A stretch of 64,000 nucleotides of DNA from Pseudomonas sp. sp1636 (lineage in GTDB: Bacteria > Pseudomonadota > Gammaproteobacteria > Pseudomonadales > Pseudomonadaceae): NCBI RefSeq assembly GCF_030376615.1, contig NZ_JARRAB010000007.1:62001-126000 (forward strand), given 5' to 3'. The notes beneath the pieces are model-generated. The model searched no databases. It saw nothing but the letters and a program-made list of their open reading frames with translations, and was not told the DNA's origin. Both the position numbers and the translations under genes were made by a program. Of this stretch, positions 1 through 8,714 are shown piece by piece (the first letter of the stretch is position 1; every line of letters starts with the position of its first letter).

Positions 1-191
1 ACAAGGACTGGATCCGTGGCCAGGAGGACTACAACAACTGGAGCATCGGCCTGCAGCGGGAAATGCTCGGGGTGAACTGGGGCGCGAGCTATGTCGATAC
101 CGATCTGTCGCAGGCCGAGTGCATGAGTTACATGGGCTATGACGACCTGTGCAGCGCCACCCTGGTCTTCAGTGCCAGCCAGACCTTCTGA
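1..191 (+). CDS. C-terminal end of a TorF-like putative porin (partial)
   Basis: An open frame enters from the left edge (codons in phase with position 3) and stops at TGA 189-191, leaving about 62 residues. The end reads YVDTDLSQAEC, then DLCSATLVFSASQTF. The tail resembles the TIGR02001/TorF family of outer-membrane proteins: alternating hydrophobic and polar residues, a conserved D-L-C, and a terminal phenylalanine typical of beta-barrel proteins recognised by the BAM machinery. The start, signal peptide and most of the barrel lie outside the window, so the family call rests on the tail alone. Confidence 0.6.
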   Translation, partial: KDWIRGQEDYNNWSIGLQREMLGVNWGASYVDTDLSQAECMSYMGYDDLCSATLVFSASQTF

Positions 192-436
192 TGCCCACGA
201 GCGAGGACAGCGCCGTGAACTCCCCCGGCCTGCTCGCCGCCGTCGGCCTGCTGGCACCGATTCAAGGAAGTGGCCGGCGGCTGAGTCGGTCGACATGCTC
301 CCTGGCGCTCGTGGGGCTTGCAGCGAGGAGGCGTCCATATGCGACAGATAGACCTGCTCCGCGGCGGCTTATAGTGGTAAAGTCGCGCGCAATTCTCGTG
401 TGTTGCCCGTCAGCATGACTGGCTTCATGTCGGCTT

Positions 437-508
437 GAGCCCTGTGCGGTCAAAGCCACACGCACGGTTCTTGGGGCTCCCGCTCAGGAATGATCCGGGG
501 GTCGCCCG
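437..508 (+). mobile_element. Decayed 3' end of a group II intron (domains V and VI)
   Basis: Positions 437-470 are 34 nt long, the standard length of group II intron domain V. They begin GAGCC and end CGGTTC, and keep the catalytic AGC triad at 438-440. The fold shows decay: C442 faces C465, C447 faces A458, and the loop is CAAA instead of a GNRA tetraloop. The next 35-40 bases (472-508) can form a domain VI-like hairpin with a GGGGCTCCCG arm and a C/G-rich return arm. There is no reverse-transcriptase ORF or recognisable 5' half, so this is a relic. The rest of the 450-base gap (192-641) shows no gene and no convincing promoter. Confidence 0.6.
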
Positions 509-641
509 ACCTTACCGGCGGCCACGTCTGGTATCTGGTCTGAATGTTACTGTGCGCTTCCTTCAGCTTTATATTCTGCTGCGCAGCCAATGTTCCAGAC
601 CCGCCCACTGGCGCGTCGCACCTTTGAGATAGCCGTCCTCC

Positions 642-2057
642 ATGTTTGGTTCCAACGACGACAAGAAGACCCCCGCACCCGGCGCCACGCCCGCTGTACC
701 GCCATCGGCCGAGAAACCCGCCGAGAAGAAAGACCTGTTCGGCTGGTTGCGCAAGAAGCCGCAGGAGCCCGCCAGCAGTCCAGCAACTCCCGCGGCCGAA
801 CCCACGCCTGCACCCGAGTCGCCAGCACCGGCGCCAGCGCTGCCGCCAGCCGGCGAGGCCGCTGCGCCAGTGCTCGGACAGGTCGCGCCGGCTGCCGGTG
901 CCGAGCCCGCATCGACGCCGACACCGACACCGACACCGACGCCCGCGTCGGTGGCCGAGCCGGTGCAGGCGCCGCGGCCTTCGCGGTTTCGCATCAATGC
1001 CGGCAGCGAAGTGCTGCATCCCGTCGTTCACGTGGCGGAACCCGAGCCGCCTGCGCCGGCCGCAGCGAGCGTCGCGCCGGCTCCGGCAGCCGAGGTGCAG
1101 GTCGAGCAGAACAAACCGGGCGATAACCAGGGCGGCTGGTTCGCCCGCCTCAAGCTGGGGCTGTCGAAAACCAGCGCCAGCCTGGGCGAGGGCATGGCCA
1201 GCCTGTTCCTCGGCAAGAAGGCGATCGACGACGAGCTGCTCGAGGAGATCGAAACCCGCCTGCTCACCGCCGACGTCGGCGTCGAAGCCACCAACCTGAT
1301 CATCCAGAGCCTGACCCAGAAGGTCGCGCGCAAGCAGTTGACCGACAGCGGCGCCTTGTACCAGGCACTGCAGGACGAGCTGACCGCGCTGCTCAAGCCG
1401 GTCGAGCAGCCGCTGCGCGTGGATCAAACCAAGCAGCCCTATGTGATTCTGGTGGTCGGCGTGAATGGCGCCGGCAAGACCACCACCATCGGCAAACTGG
1501 CGCAAAAACTGCAGCAGGACGGCAAGAAAGTCATGCTGGCCGCCGGCGACACCTTCCGCGCCGCCGCCGTGGAGCAGTTGCAGGTGTGGGGCGAGCGCAA
1601 CCGCATTGCGGTGATCGCCCAGCACACCGGGGCCGATTCGGCGTCGGTGATCTTCGATGCGGTACAGGCCGCCAAGGCGCGCGGCATGGACGTGCTGATC
1701 GCCGATACGGCCGGGCGCCTGCACACCAAAGACAACCTGATGGAAGAGTTGAAGAAGGTGCGCCGGGTGATCGGCAAGCTGGACGACACGGCGCCGCATG
1801 AGGTGTTGCTGGTGCTGGATGCCGGCACCGGGCAGAACGCGATCAACCAGGCCAAGCAGTTCAACCAGACGGTGAACCTGACCGGCCTGGTGCTGACCAA
1901 GCTGGACGGCACCGCCAAGGGCGGGGTGATCTTCGCCCTGGCCAAGCAGTTCGGCCTGCCGATTCGCTATATTGGCGTCGGCGAAGGCATCGACGACCTG
2001 CGCACCTTCGAGGCTAACGCCTTTGTCCAGGCGCTGTTCCAGTCGCGGGAATCCTAA
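642..2057 (+). CDS. ftsY: Signal recognition particle receptor FtsY
   Basis: SRP receptor GTPase that docks SRP-ribosome complexes at the inner membrane for co-translational insertion. It has 471 residues. Residues 1 to about 160 form the acidic Ala/Pro/Glu-rich A domain, with a Thr-Pro run encoded by ACACCG hexamers at 915-944. The NG domain follows, with the P-loop GVNGAGKTT near 271-279, DTAGR near 353 and TKLDG near 419. The start MFGSNDDKK matches the usual Pseudomonas N-terminus, although no strong ribosome site precedes it. The stop overlaps the ftsE start by one base (TAATG), so the two are translationally coupled. Confidence 0.97.
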   Translation: MFGSNDDKKTPAPGATPAVPPSAEKPAEKKDLFGWLRKKPQEPASSPATPAAEPTPAPESPAPAPALPPAGEAAAPVLGQVAPAAGAEPASTPTPTPTPTPASVAEPVQAPRPSRFRINAGSEVLHPVVHVAEPEPPAPAAASVAPAPAAEVQVEQNKPGDNQGGWFARLKLGLSKTSASLGEGMASLFLGKKAIDDELLEEIETRLLTADVGVEATNLIIQSLTQKVARKQLTDSGALYQALQDELTALLKPVEQPLRVDQTKQPYVILVVGVNGAGKTTTIGKLAQKLQQDGKKVMLAAGDTFRAAAVEQLQVWGERNRIAVIAQHTGADSASVIFDAVQAAKARGMDVLIADTAGRLHTKDNLMEELKKVRRVIGKLDDTAPHEVLLVLDAGTGQNAINQAKQFNQTVNLTGLVLTKLDGTAKGGVIFALAKQFGLPIRYIGVGEGIDDLRTFEANAFVQALFQSRES

Positions 2058-2725
2058 TGATCAAGTTCGAGCAGGTCGGTAAGCGTTACCCCAACGGTCA
2101 CGTCGGGCTGCACGAGCTGAGTTTTCGCGTGCGCCGTGGCGAGTTCCTGTTCGTCACCGGCCACTCGGGTGCCGGCAAAAGCACCCTGTTGCGCCTGCTG
2201 CTGGCGATGGAACGGCCGACCAGCGGCAAACTGCTGCTGGCCGGGCAGGATCTGGGGCAAATCAGTAACGCCCAGATTCCCTACCTGCGCCGGCAGATCG
2301 GCGTGGTGTTCCAGAACCACCAACTGCTGTTCGACCGCAGCGTGTTCGACAACGTCGCCCTGCCGCTGCAGATCCTCGGCCTGTCCAAGGTGGAGATCGG
2401 CAAGCGCGTCGGCGCCGCCCTGGAGCGGGTGTCGCTGGCGGACAAGGCCGAGCAGTTTCCCAGCGAGCTCTCCACCGGCCAGCAGCAGCGCGTCGGCATC
2501 GCCCGCGCGGTGGTGCATCGGCCGGCCCTGTTGCTGGCCGACGAGCCGACCGGCAACCTCGACCCGCGCCTGGCCGCGGAGATCATGGGGGTGTTCGAGG
2601 ATATCAACCGCCTGGGCACCAGCGTGCTGATCGCCAGTCACGACCTGGCGCTGATCGCGCGCATGCGCCACCGCATGCTGACCCTGCAGCGTGGCCGCTT
2701 GATCGGCGACGGGGAGGCGGTCTGA
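2057..2725 (+). CDS. ftsE: Cell division ATP-binding protein FtsE
   Basis: ATPase of the FtsEX complex, which sits at the septum and controls peptidoglycan hydrolases from the cytoplasmic side. At 222 residues it is normal for the family. Walker [10 protein letters not shown] lies near residues 34-42, the ABC signature [14 protein letters not shown] near 137-150, and Walker [13 protein letters not shown] just after. It overlaps ftsY by one base and ftsX by one base (TGATG), so the three form one translationally coupled operon. Confidence 0.98.
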   Translation: MIKFEQVGKRYPNGHVGLHELSFRVRRGEFLFVTGHSGAGKSTLLRLLLAMERPTSGKLLLAGQDLGQISNAQIPYLRRQIGVVFQNHQLLFDRSVFDNVALPLQILGLSKVEIGKRVGAALERVSLADKAEQFPSELSTGQQQRVGIARAVVHRPALLLADEPTGNLDPRLAAEIMGVFEDINRLGTSVLIASHDLALIARMRHRMLTLQRGRLIGDGEAV

Positions 2726-3741
2726 TGAGCGCTACCCGCATGCCCGCCCCCCAGCCGGCGCAACGCGTCGGCGCCGCGCCGAAAAAGCCCGAATCGAAGA
2801 CCCCGGACGACGGCCCGGATTTTCGCAGTCAGTTCCACGCCTGGCTGGAAAGCCACCGCGCCAGCCTGGTCGACAGCCTGCGGCGCCTGGCCAAGCAGCC
2901 GATTGGCAGCTTCTTCACCTGCCTGGTGATGGCGGTTGCCCTGAGTTTGCCGATGGGCCTGGCCTTGCTGCTGGACAACGTCGAGCGTCTCGGCGGCTCC
3001 TGGCAGCGCGCCGCGCAGATTTCCCTGTTCCTGCAGATCGACGCCAGCGAGGCCGAAGGCCAGGCGCTGCGCGAACAGATCGGGGGCATGGACGAGGTTG
3101 CCGAAGCCGAGTGGATCAGTCGCGAGCAGGCCTTGCTGGAGTTCCAGCAACTGTCCGGGTTGGGCGAGGCGCTCAAGGAGTTGCCGGACAATCCGTTGCC
3201 GGGCGTGGTGCTGGTGACGCCCAAGGAAGTCGACAAGGTCACTCTGGAGGCTCTGCGTCTGCGCCTGGCCGATTTGCCCAAGGTGCAGCAGGCGCAACTC
3301 GATCTGGTCTGGGTCGAGCGGTTGACGGCGATTCTCAACCTGGGCGACCGTTTCGTCTTCGGCCTGACCCTGTTGCTGGTGATGGCCTTGTTGCTGGTGA
3401 TCGGCAATACCATTCGCCTGCACATCGAGAACCGCCGCACCGAGATCGAGGTGATCAAGCTGGTCGGCGGCACCGACAGCTATGTGCGCCGGCCCTTCCT
3501 TTATATGGGCGCGCTCTACGGCTTGGGTGCCGGGCTGCTGGCCTGGCTGCTGCTGGCCTATGGCCTGGGCTGGCTGAACGACGCGGTGATTCGCCTGGCC
3601 GGGCTCTACGGCAGCGACTTCGCCCTGGCGGGCGTGCCGGCAGACGACGGCCTGTCCTTGCTGCTCGGCGCGCTGCTGCTCGGCTACATCGGCGCCTGGC
3701 TGGCGGTCGCCCGGCATTTGAACGAATTACAGCCAAGATAG
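2725..3741 (+). CDS. ftsX: Cell division membrane protein FtsX
   Basis: Membrane partner of FtsE that passes ATPase state to periplasmic amidase activators. It has 338 residues: a cytoplasmic Pro/Lys-rich N-terminus, a first membrane segment near residues 65-85 (FFTCLVMAVALSLPMGLALL), a periplasmic domain to about 210, then three more membrane segments near 213-233, 265-290 and 305-328. This four-helix FtsX/MacB-like layout is standard. It starts in the overlap with ftsE and is followed by a 112-base gap containing the rpoH promoter. Confidence 0.96.
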   Translation: MSATRMPAPQPAQRVGAAPKKPESKTPDDGPDFRSQFHAWLESHRASLVDSLRRLAKQPIGSFFTCLVMAVALSLPMGLALLLDNVERLGGSWQRAAQISLFLQIDASEAEGQALREQIGGMDEVAEAEWISREQALLEFQQLSGLGEALKELPDNPLPGVVLVTPKEVDKVTLEALRLRLADLPKVQQAQLDLVWVERLTAILNLGDRFVFGLTLLLVMALLLVIGNTIRLHIENRRTEIEVIKLVGGTDSYVRRPFLYMGALYGLGAGLLAWLLLAYGLGWLNDAVIRLAGLYGSDFALAGVPADDGLSLLLGALLLGYIGAWLAVARHLNELQPR

Positions 3742-3780
3742 TTAAGTGGTTGATTTTATTGATATTGACTATGTGTAAGG

Positions 3781-3807
3781 GAACTTGTACAGGCGTTCCT
3801 AGTCGTA
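3781..3807 (+). promoter_or_regulatory. AlgU (sigma-22)-type promoter of rpoH
   Basis: GAACTT at 3781-3786, preceded by GG, is separated by exactly 16 bases from TCGTA at 3803-3807. This fits the Pseudomonas AlgU/sigma-E consensus GAACTT-N16/17-TCnnA. It lies 47 bases upstream of the rpoH start. Control of rpoH by AlgU is established in P. aeruginosa, which supports the reading. A vegetative promoter may also be present but none is clear. Confidence 0.75.
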
Positions 3808-3853
3808 TTGCTCAGTGTTACACTGCGCTCGATTCGTGAGTCGGAGGATCCAT

Positions 3854-4708
<855 letters not shown>

Positions 4709-4724
4709 TTGCACACCCCGAAAG

Positions 4725-4750
4725 AGCCGCACCCTGGTGCGGCTTTTTTC
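4725..4750 (+). terminator. Intrinsic terminator of rpoH
   Basis: GCCGCAC (4726-4732), a 4-base loop, GTGCGGC (4737-4743), then a run of T residues at 4744-4749. It lies 17 bases after the rpoH stop. Confidence 0.93.
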
Positions 4751-4766
4751 TGCCTGGAGAAAAGCC

Positions 4767-5381
4767 TTGAGGAAAATGCCGCCCCTGCGCGCGCAACACG
4801 GGTTGGTATTTGCCGCTGTTGCGTTGCTGTTCTTCGCCTGGGGCGCCTGGCTGATGCGCCCGCAACCTGCGGCGGCGCCGCTGCCCTGGTTGGCCGAGTG
4901 GCAAGCCGAAGTGTTCGTGCCCCTGGCCGATAACCGCCTGAACCTGGCGATGTTGAGAGCTCGGGTAGAGGGCGAGCTGTGGCTGCAGTCGCGTCCGGAG
5001 GGGGCGCGCTTGCTCTACCGCGCGGATTGGCCGGCGAGCGGCGAGCCTTGGGCGTTGGAAGCCGAACTCGAATTGGGCGAGGCCGAGCGCGCCAGCCTGA
5101 TGGCGGCGGCCGGCTTGGGCGTGGGCGACGATGAGCAGCCGCTCGGCCGGCAGTTGCTGGCCGGACTGGGCAGCCATGCCATCGTGGCCCTGAGGCTCGA
5201 ACCGCAGCAGGCCGTGGCCGCCGCGCGTCTGGCCAGCAGTCTCGGCCAGCCGCGCCTGCGCCTGGAACTGGGCGAGGGCCAGGCCTGGGTCTATCCCGAG
5301 GCGGGGTTGACGGCGCACACCGAGGGCGAGCGCTTGCGGTTGTTGCAGGTGCTGCCGCGGCAGGCCTTGAAGCGGCGCTGA
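4767..5381 (+). CDS. Hypothetical membrane-anchored protein
   Basis: Unrecognised protein of about 204 residues. I place the start at TTG 4767 because GGAGA at 4756-4760 is correctly spaced; ATG 4776 (201 residues) is the alternative. A longer frame beginning at 4737 would start inside the rpoH terminator stem and is unlikely. One hydrophobic segment follows the basic N-terminus (LVFAAVALLFFAWGAWLM). The rest is a soluble, Leu/Ala/Glu-rich domain without cysteines or motifs I know, presumably periplasmic. It lies between rpoH and the oppositely oriented mtgA. Codon use matches its neighbours. Confidence 0.65.
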   Translation: MRKMPPLRAQHGLVFAAVALLFFAWGAWLMRPQPAAAPLPWLAEWQAEVFVPLADNRLNLAMLRARVEGELWLQSRPEGARLLYRADWPASGEPWALEAELELGEAERASLMAAAGLGVGDDEQPLGRQLLAGLGSHAIVALRLEPQQAVAAARLASSLGQPRLRLELGEGQAWVYPEAGLTAHTEGERLRLLQVLPRQALKRR

Positions 5382-5426
5382 CATCGGCGGGCAGGACTCT
5401 CGTCGGGCGCTCAGCCCGTTCGGCCG

Positions 5427-6137
5427 TCAGTCCAGGCGCGCCGCGTGCAATCGATTGAGGTAGTGGCTGCCGCCGAGTTGGCGCATCTGCTGGCGAATCC
5501 AGGCCGCGCGGCGGTTGACGTGAGCGCTCGGCCGGCTGGCGCTCCAGTGCCGCGGATTCGGCAGCACGGCAGCCAGTTGGCTGGCCTGTTGGGCCGACAG
5601 GTAGGGCGCGCCGGTCTTGAAGTGGTAGCGCGCCGCGGCTTCGGCGCCGAATACGCCGTTGCCCCATTCGGCGCTGTTGAGGTACACCTCGAGAATCCGC
5701 TGTTTTGGCCAGAGCAGTTCGATCAAACCGGTGAACCAGAACTCGATCCCCTTGCGCAGCCAGCTGCGGCCCGACCAGAGAAACAGGTTCTTCGCCACCT
5801 GCTGGCTCAGCGTGCTGGCGCCGCGCAGCGAGCCGCCTCGCAGATTGTGCGCCAGCGCCGCGCGAATCGCCGCGACATCGAAGCCCCAGTGTTCGGCGAA
5901 TTTCTGGTCTTCGCCGGCGATCACCGCGATTTTCAAGTCGTCCGGCAGCTCGCCCCAGGGGCGCCAATTGCGCTGCAGGTTGATGGGCTGGCCGTCGACC
6001 CAGGATTCGACCTTGCGCTCGACCATCAGGGCCGTGCCGGGTGGCGGCACCCAGCGCAAGACCAGCACCAGCAGCGCCGAGCCGGCCATGAGGCAGAGCA
6101 GCAGTTTGAACATCAGGCGGCGGATGGAGCGAAACAT
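5427..6137 (-). CDS. mtgA: Monofunctional peptidoglycan transglycosylase MtgA
   Basis: Polymerises lipid II into glycan strands at the periplasmic face of the inner membrane. The start is ATG 6137 (MFRSIRR), giving 236 residues, close to the family length; an upstream in-frame ATG at 6206 would add an unlikely polar leader. A single membrane anchor lies near residues 10-28. The GT51 domain contains GEDQKFAEHWGFD with the catalytic glutamate, then RGASTLSQQVAKNLFLW and LEVYLNSAEWGNGVFG. There is no transpeptidase domain, which separates it from the bifunctional PBPs. Confidence 0.95.
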   Translation of the reverse strand: MFRSIRRLMFKLLLCLMAGSALLVLVLRWVPPPGTALMVERKVESWVDGQPINLQRNWRPWGELPDDLKIAVIAGEDQKFAEHWGFDVAAIRAALAHNLRGGSLRGASTLSQQVAKNLFLWSGRSWLRKGIEFWFTGLIELLWPKQRILEVYLNSAEWGNGVFGAEAAARYHFKTGAPYLSAQQASQLAAVLPNPRHWSASRPSAHVNRRAAWIRQQMRQLGGSHYLNRLHAARLD

Positions 6138-6204
6138 GCGGGCTTGGCCAGGGGGATTTTGCCGGCCATTATAGCGGTCGCCGTTGTCTTGTCTGGAGTG
6201 ATGC

Positions 6205-6582
6205 ATGGTGCGTCTGTGGTTGTTGCTGTCTGCCTTGGCCGGGTTTACCGGCGTCGCCCTGGGGGCTTTCGCCGCCCATGGCTTGAAGAGTCGACTCGGC
6301 CCGGAGTATCTGGCGCTGTTCCAGACCGGCAGCCACTACCAACTGATCCACGCCCTGGCGTTGTTCGGCGTCGCCCTGCTGGCGCTGCGGGTGCCGGGCC
6401 GCTGGGTGAATCTGGCCGGAGGTTTTTTCGCCCTGGGCATTCTGTTGTTTTCCGGCAGTTTGTATCTGTTGGCGCTCAGCGGCATCGGCGGGCTGGGGAT
6501 CATCACGCCGTTCGGTGGCCTGGCCTTTCTTGCCGGTTGGCTGTGCCTCGGCCTGGCGGCCTGGCGTTGCGGCGAATGCTGA
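6205..6582 (+). CDS. DUF423 family inner-membrane protein
   Basis: A 125-residue protein with about four hydrophobic helices and the family motif GALGAFAAHGLK near residues 16-28, here GVALGAFAAHGLKSRL. It also has the F-x-T-x-x-x-Y-Q-x-x-H-A-L-A block typical of DUF423 (YgdD/YwdK type). Its function is unknown. GGAG sits at good distance before ATG 6205. It is divergent from mtgA and followed by a perfect palindrome. Confidence 0.88.
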   Translation: MVRLWLLLSALAGFTGVALGAFAAHGLKSRLGPEYLALFQTGSHYQLIHALALFGVALLALRVPGRWVNLAGGFFALGILLFSGSLYLLALSGIGGLGIITPFGGLAFLAGWLCLGLAAWRCGEC

Positions 6583-6593
6583 ATACGGCTGCT

Positions 6594-6613
6594 GGGTCAG
6601 GTTAACCTGACCC
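6594..6613. repeat. Perfect 20-bp palindrome after the DUF423 gene
   Basis: GGGTCAGGTTAACCTGACCC is a perfect inverted repeat with no spacer, 12 bases after the DUF423 stop and 38 bases upstream of the thiS promoter. There is no T run, so it is either a weak terminator or a dimeric-protein operator. Confidence 0.6.
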
Positions 6614-6650
6614 GCACGTCAGAATGTGGGGCGAATGCCGTCCTTTGGCC

Positions 6651-6679
6651 TTGGTCATCGTCCGTGATCGGGCTAGAAT
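6651..6679 (+). promoter_or_regulatory. Sigma-70 promoter of thiS-thiG
   Basis: TTGGTC (6651-6656), a 17-base spacer, then TAGAAT (6674-6679). The thiS ATG is 33 bases downstream. I searched the leader for a TPP riboswitch and saw none. Confidence 0.65.
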
Positions 6680-6711
6680 GCCCGCCCCTGCCAAGTTGTG
6701 ACCGTCCCGTT

Positions 6712-6912
6712 ATGCGTATTCAGTTGAACGGTGAATCATTCGAGCTGGCCGATGGCGCCACCGTTGCCGACCTTATCGGTGGTCTGGATCTGGCTGAACG
6801 CCGGGTCGCGGTCGAACTCAACCTGGATATAGTGCCGCGTAGCCAGCATGCCGCCACCGCGCTTCGCGACGGCGACCGGGTTGAAGTGGTGCACGCAATT
6901 GGTGGCGGTTAA
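6712..6912 (+). CDS. thiS: Sulfur carrier protein ThiS
   Basis: Small beta-grasp protein of 66 residues that carries sulfur as a C-terminal thiocarboxylate for thiazole synthesis. The start is ATG 6712 (MRIQLNGE). The conserved VVHAIGGG tail ends in the essential Gly-Gly, and the VAVELNLDIVPR strand is present. It lies 18 bases before thiG, its partner. Confidence 0.95.
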   Translation: MRIQLNGESFELADGATVADLIGGLDLAERRVAVELNLDIVPRSQHAATALRDGDRVEVVHAIGGG

Positions 6913-6930
6913 TCCGCACTGGAGTTTGCA

Positions 6931-7725
6931 ATGAGCCAAGTTCGTAACGACAAGCCGTTTACCCTGGCCGGCCGTACCTATCAGTCGCGTCTGCTGGTGG
7001 GCACCGGTAAATACAAGGATCTCGACGAGACCCGCGCGGCCATCGAAGCCTCGGGCGCCGAGATCGTCACGGTCGCCGTGCGCCGCACCAATATCGGCCA
7101 GAATCCGGGCGAGCCGAACCTGCTCGACGTGATCAGCCCGGAGCGCTACACCATCCTGCCGAATACTGCCGGTTGCTACGACGCCGAAGAGGCGGTGCGC
7201 ACCTGTCGCCTGGCCCGTGAGCTGCTCGACGGTCACAAGCTGGTCAAGCTGGAAGTGCTGGCCGACCAGAAGACCCTGTTCCCCAACGTGATCGAGACCC
7301 TCAAGGCCGCCGAAGTGCTGGTCAAGGACGGTTTCGATGTGATGGTCTACACCAGCGACGATCCGATCATCGCCCGCCAGCTGGCCGAGATGGGCTGCAT
7401 CGCGGTGATGCCGCTGGCCGGCCTGATCGGCACCGGGCTGGGCATCTGCAACCCGTACAATTTGCGCATCATCCTCGAAGAGGCGACGGTGCCGGTGCTG
7501 GTCGATGCCGGCGTGGGCACCGCCTCCGACGCCACCATCGCCATGGAGCTGGGCTGCGAGGCGGTGCTGATGAACAGCGCCATCGCCCATGCGCAGCATC
7601 CGGTGCTGATGGCCGAGGCCATGAAGTACGCCATCGAAGCCGGGCGCCTGGCCTACCTGGCTGGGCGCATGCCGAAAAAACTCTATGCCAGCGCGTCCTC
7701 GCCCCTGGACGGCCTGATCAAGTAA
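6931..7725 (+). CDS. thiG: Thiazole synthase ThiG
   Basis: Forms the thiazole phosphate moiety of thiamine from 1-deoxyxylulose 5-phosphate, dehydroglycine and ThiS thiocarboxylate. It has 264 residues, normal length, with a TIM-barrel fold. The Schiff-base lysine lies in the [14 protein letters not shown] region, and the phosphate-binding end reads [20 protein letters not shown]. It follows thiS directly. trmB starts 10 bases after its stop, suggesting one transcript. Confidence 0.97.
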   Translation: MSQVRNDKPFTLAGRTYQSRLLVGTGKYKDLDETRAAIEASGAEIVTVAVRRTNIGQNPGEPNLLDVISPERYTILPNTAGCYDAEEAVRTCRLARELLDGHKLVKLEVLADQKTLFPNVIETLKAAEVLVKDGFDVMVYTSDDPIIARQLAEMGCIAVMPLAGLIGTGLGICNPYNLRIILEEATVPVLVDAGVGTASDATIAMELGCEAVLMNSAIAHAQHPVLMAEAMKYAIEAGRLAYLAGRMPKKLYASASSPLDGLIK

Positions 7726-7735
7726 CGAGCAGAAC

Positions 7736-8455
7736 ATGACCGAATCGCACCAACCCTCGGCCGAAGCCGAGGACACGCGCCAGCACCGCACCATCAAGAG
7801 TTTCGTGATGCGCGCCGGGCGCATGACCGAAGGCCAGCAGCGCGGCCTCGATCTGGGCTGGCCTAAGTTCGGCTTGAAGCTGGAGGACGGTGCTCAGGAT
7901 TTCGACGCGCTGTTCGCTCGCCAGGCGCCGCGCACCTTCGAGATCGGCTTCGGCATGGGCCACTCCACCCTGGAAATGGCCGCCGCCGCGCCCGAACAGG
8001 ACTTTATCGGCGTCGAGGTGCACCGCCCCGGCGTTGGCGCGCTGCTCAACGGCTTGATGACGCAGAACCTCGACAACGTGCGGGTCTACAGCTGCGATGC
8101 CCTGGAAGTGCTGCGCCACTGCGTGGCCGATGCCAGCCTCGATCGCGTGCTGCTGTTCTTTCCCGACCCCTGGCACAAGTCGCGGCATCACAAGCGGCGC
8201 ATCGTCCAGCCCGCGTTCGCCGAGCTGGTGCGGCAGAAGCTCAAGGTCGGCGGCGTTCTGCACATGGCCACCGACTGGGAAGCCTACGCCGAATACATGC
8301 TGGAAGTGATGAACGTGGCGCCCGGCTACCGCAACCTGGCGGCCGACGGCCGTTGCGTGGCGCGCCCGGCAGAGCGGCCGACCACCAAGTTCGAGCGCCG
8401 TGGCGAGCGCCTCGGCCATGGCGTTTGGGATCTGAAATTCCAGCGCGAGAGCTGA
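7736..8455 (+). CDS. trmB: tRNA (guanine-N7)-methyltransferase TrmB
   Basis: Makes m7G46 in the variable loop of tRNAs using SAM. It has 239 residues. The SAM-binding segment is [17 protein letters not shown], and the family signature [23 protein letters not shown] is present as overlapping pieces [15 protein letters not shown] and IVQPAF. The N-terminal 40 residues are polar and variable, as usual. It is last in the thiS-thiG-trmB set, with no strong terminator after it. Confidence 0.96.
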   Translation: MTESHQPSAEAEDTRQHRTIKSFVMRAGRMTEGQQRGLDLGWPKFGLKLEDGAQDFDALFARQAPRTFEIGFGMGHSTLEMAAAAPEQDFIGVEVHRPGVGALLNGLMTQNLDNVRVYSCDALEVLRHCVADASLDRVLLFFPDPWHKSRHHKRRIVQPAFAELVRQKLKVGGVLHMATDWEAYAEYMLEVMNVAPGYRNLAADGRCVARPAERPTTKFERRGERLGHGVWDLKFQRES

Positions 8456-8714
8456 GAGCCTGTAAAACGAATCCCCGCCTACTGCCAGTGCCGCAGGAGC
8501 ACGCCGCGGCAGCGCAGGCAAACAGTATCGAGCGCTGCCCCGGCAGCGCGACCCGGCTGAACCACAGCCACAGGACGCTTGCACAAGATCGGGATCACCC
8601 GGCGCCAGGACGGCCCCTCACCGCATGACTGAAACACATCAAGTTCGAGCCCTTTGGCGGTTCGGGCACAAACAAGCAGTGGCGCCTGGCGCCAGCTGCG
8701 GTGAGGAGTTCGTT

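Noticed and set aside
450..1799. Long open frame antisense to ftsY
   Set aside because: High-GC codon bias opens frames opposite real genes. The His/Arg/Gly-rich low-complexity product and the clear FtsY match on the other strand make it a shadow.
4709..4933. Short frame starting at 4709 immediately after rpoH
   Set aside because: It runs through the terminator hairpin and is out of phase with the longer, signal-anchored protein starting at 4767.
6583..6711. TPP riboswitch upstream of thiS
   Set aside because: I could not find the conserved CUGAGA and ACCUGA-type thi-box segments; the sequence shows a palindrome and a plain promoter.
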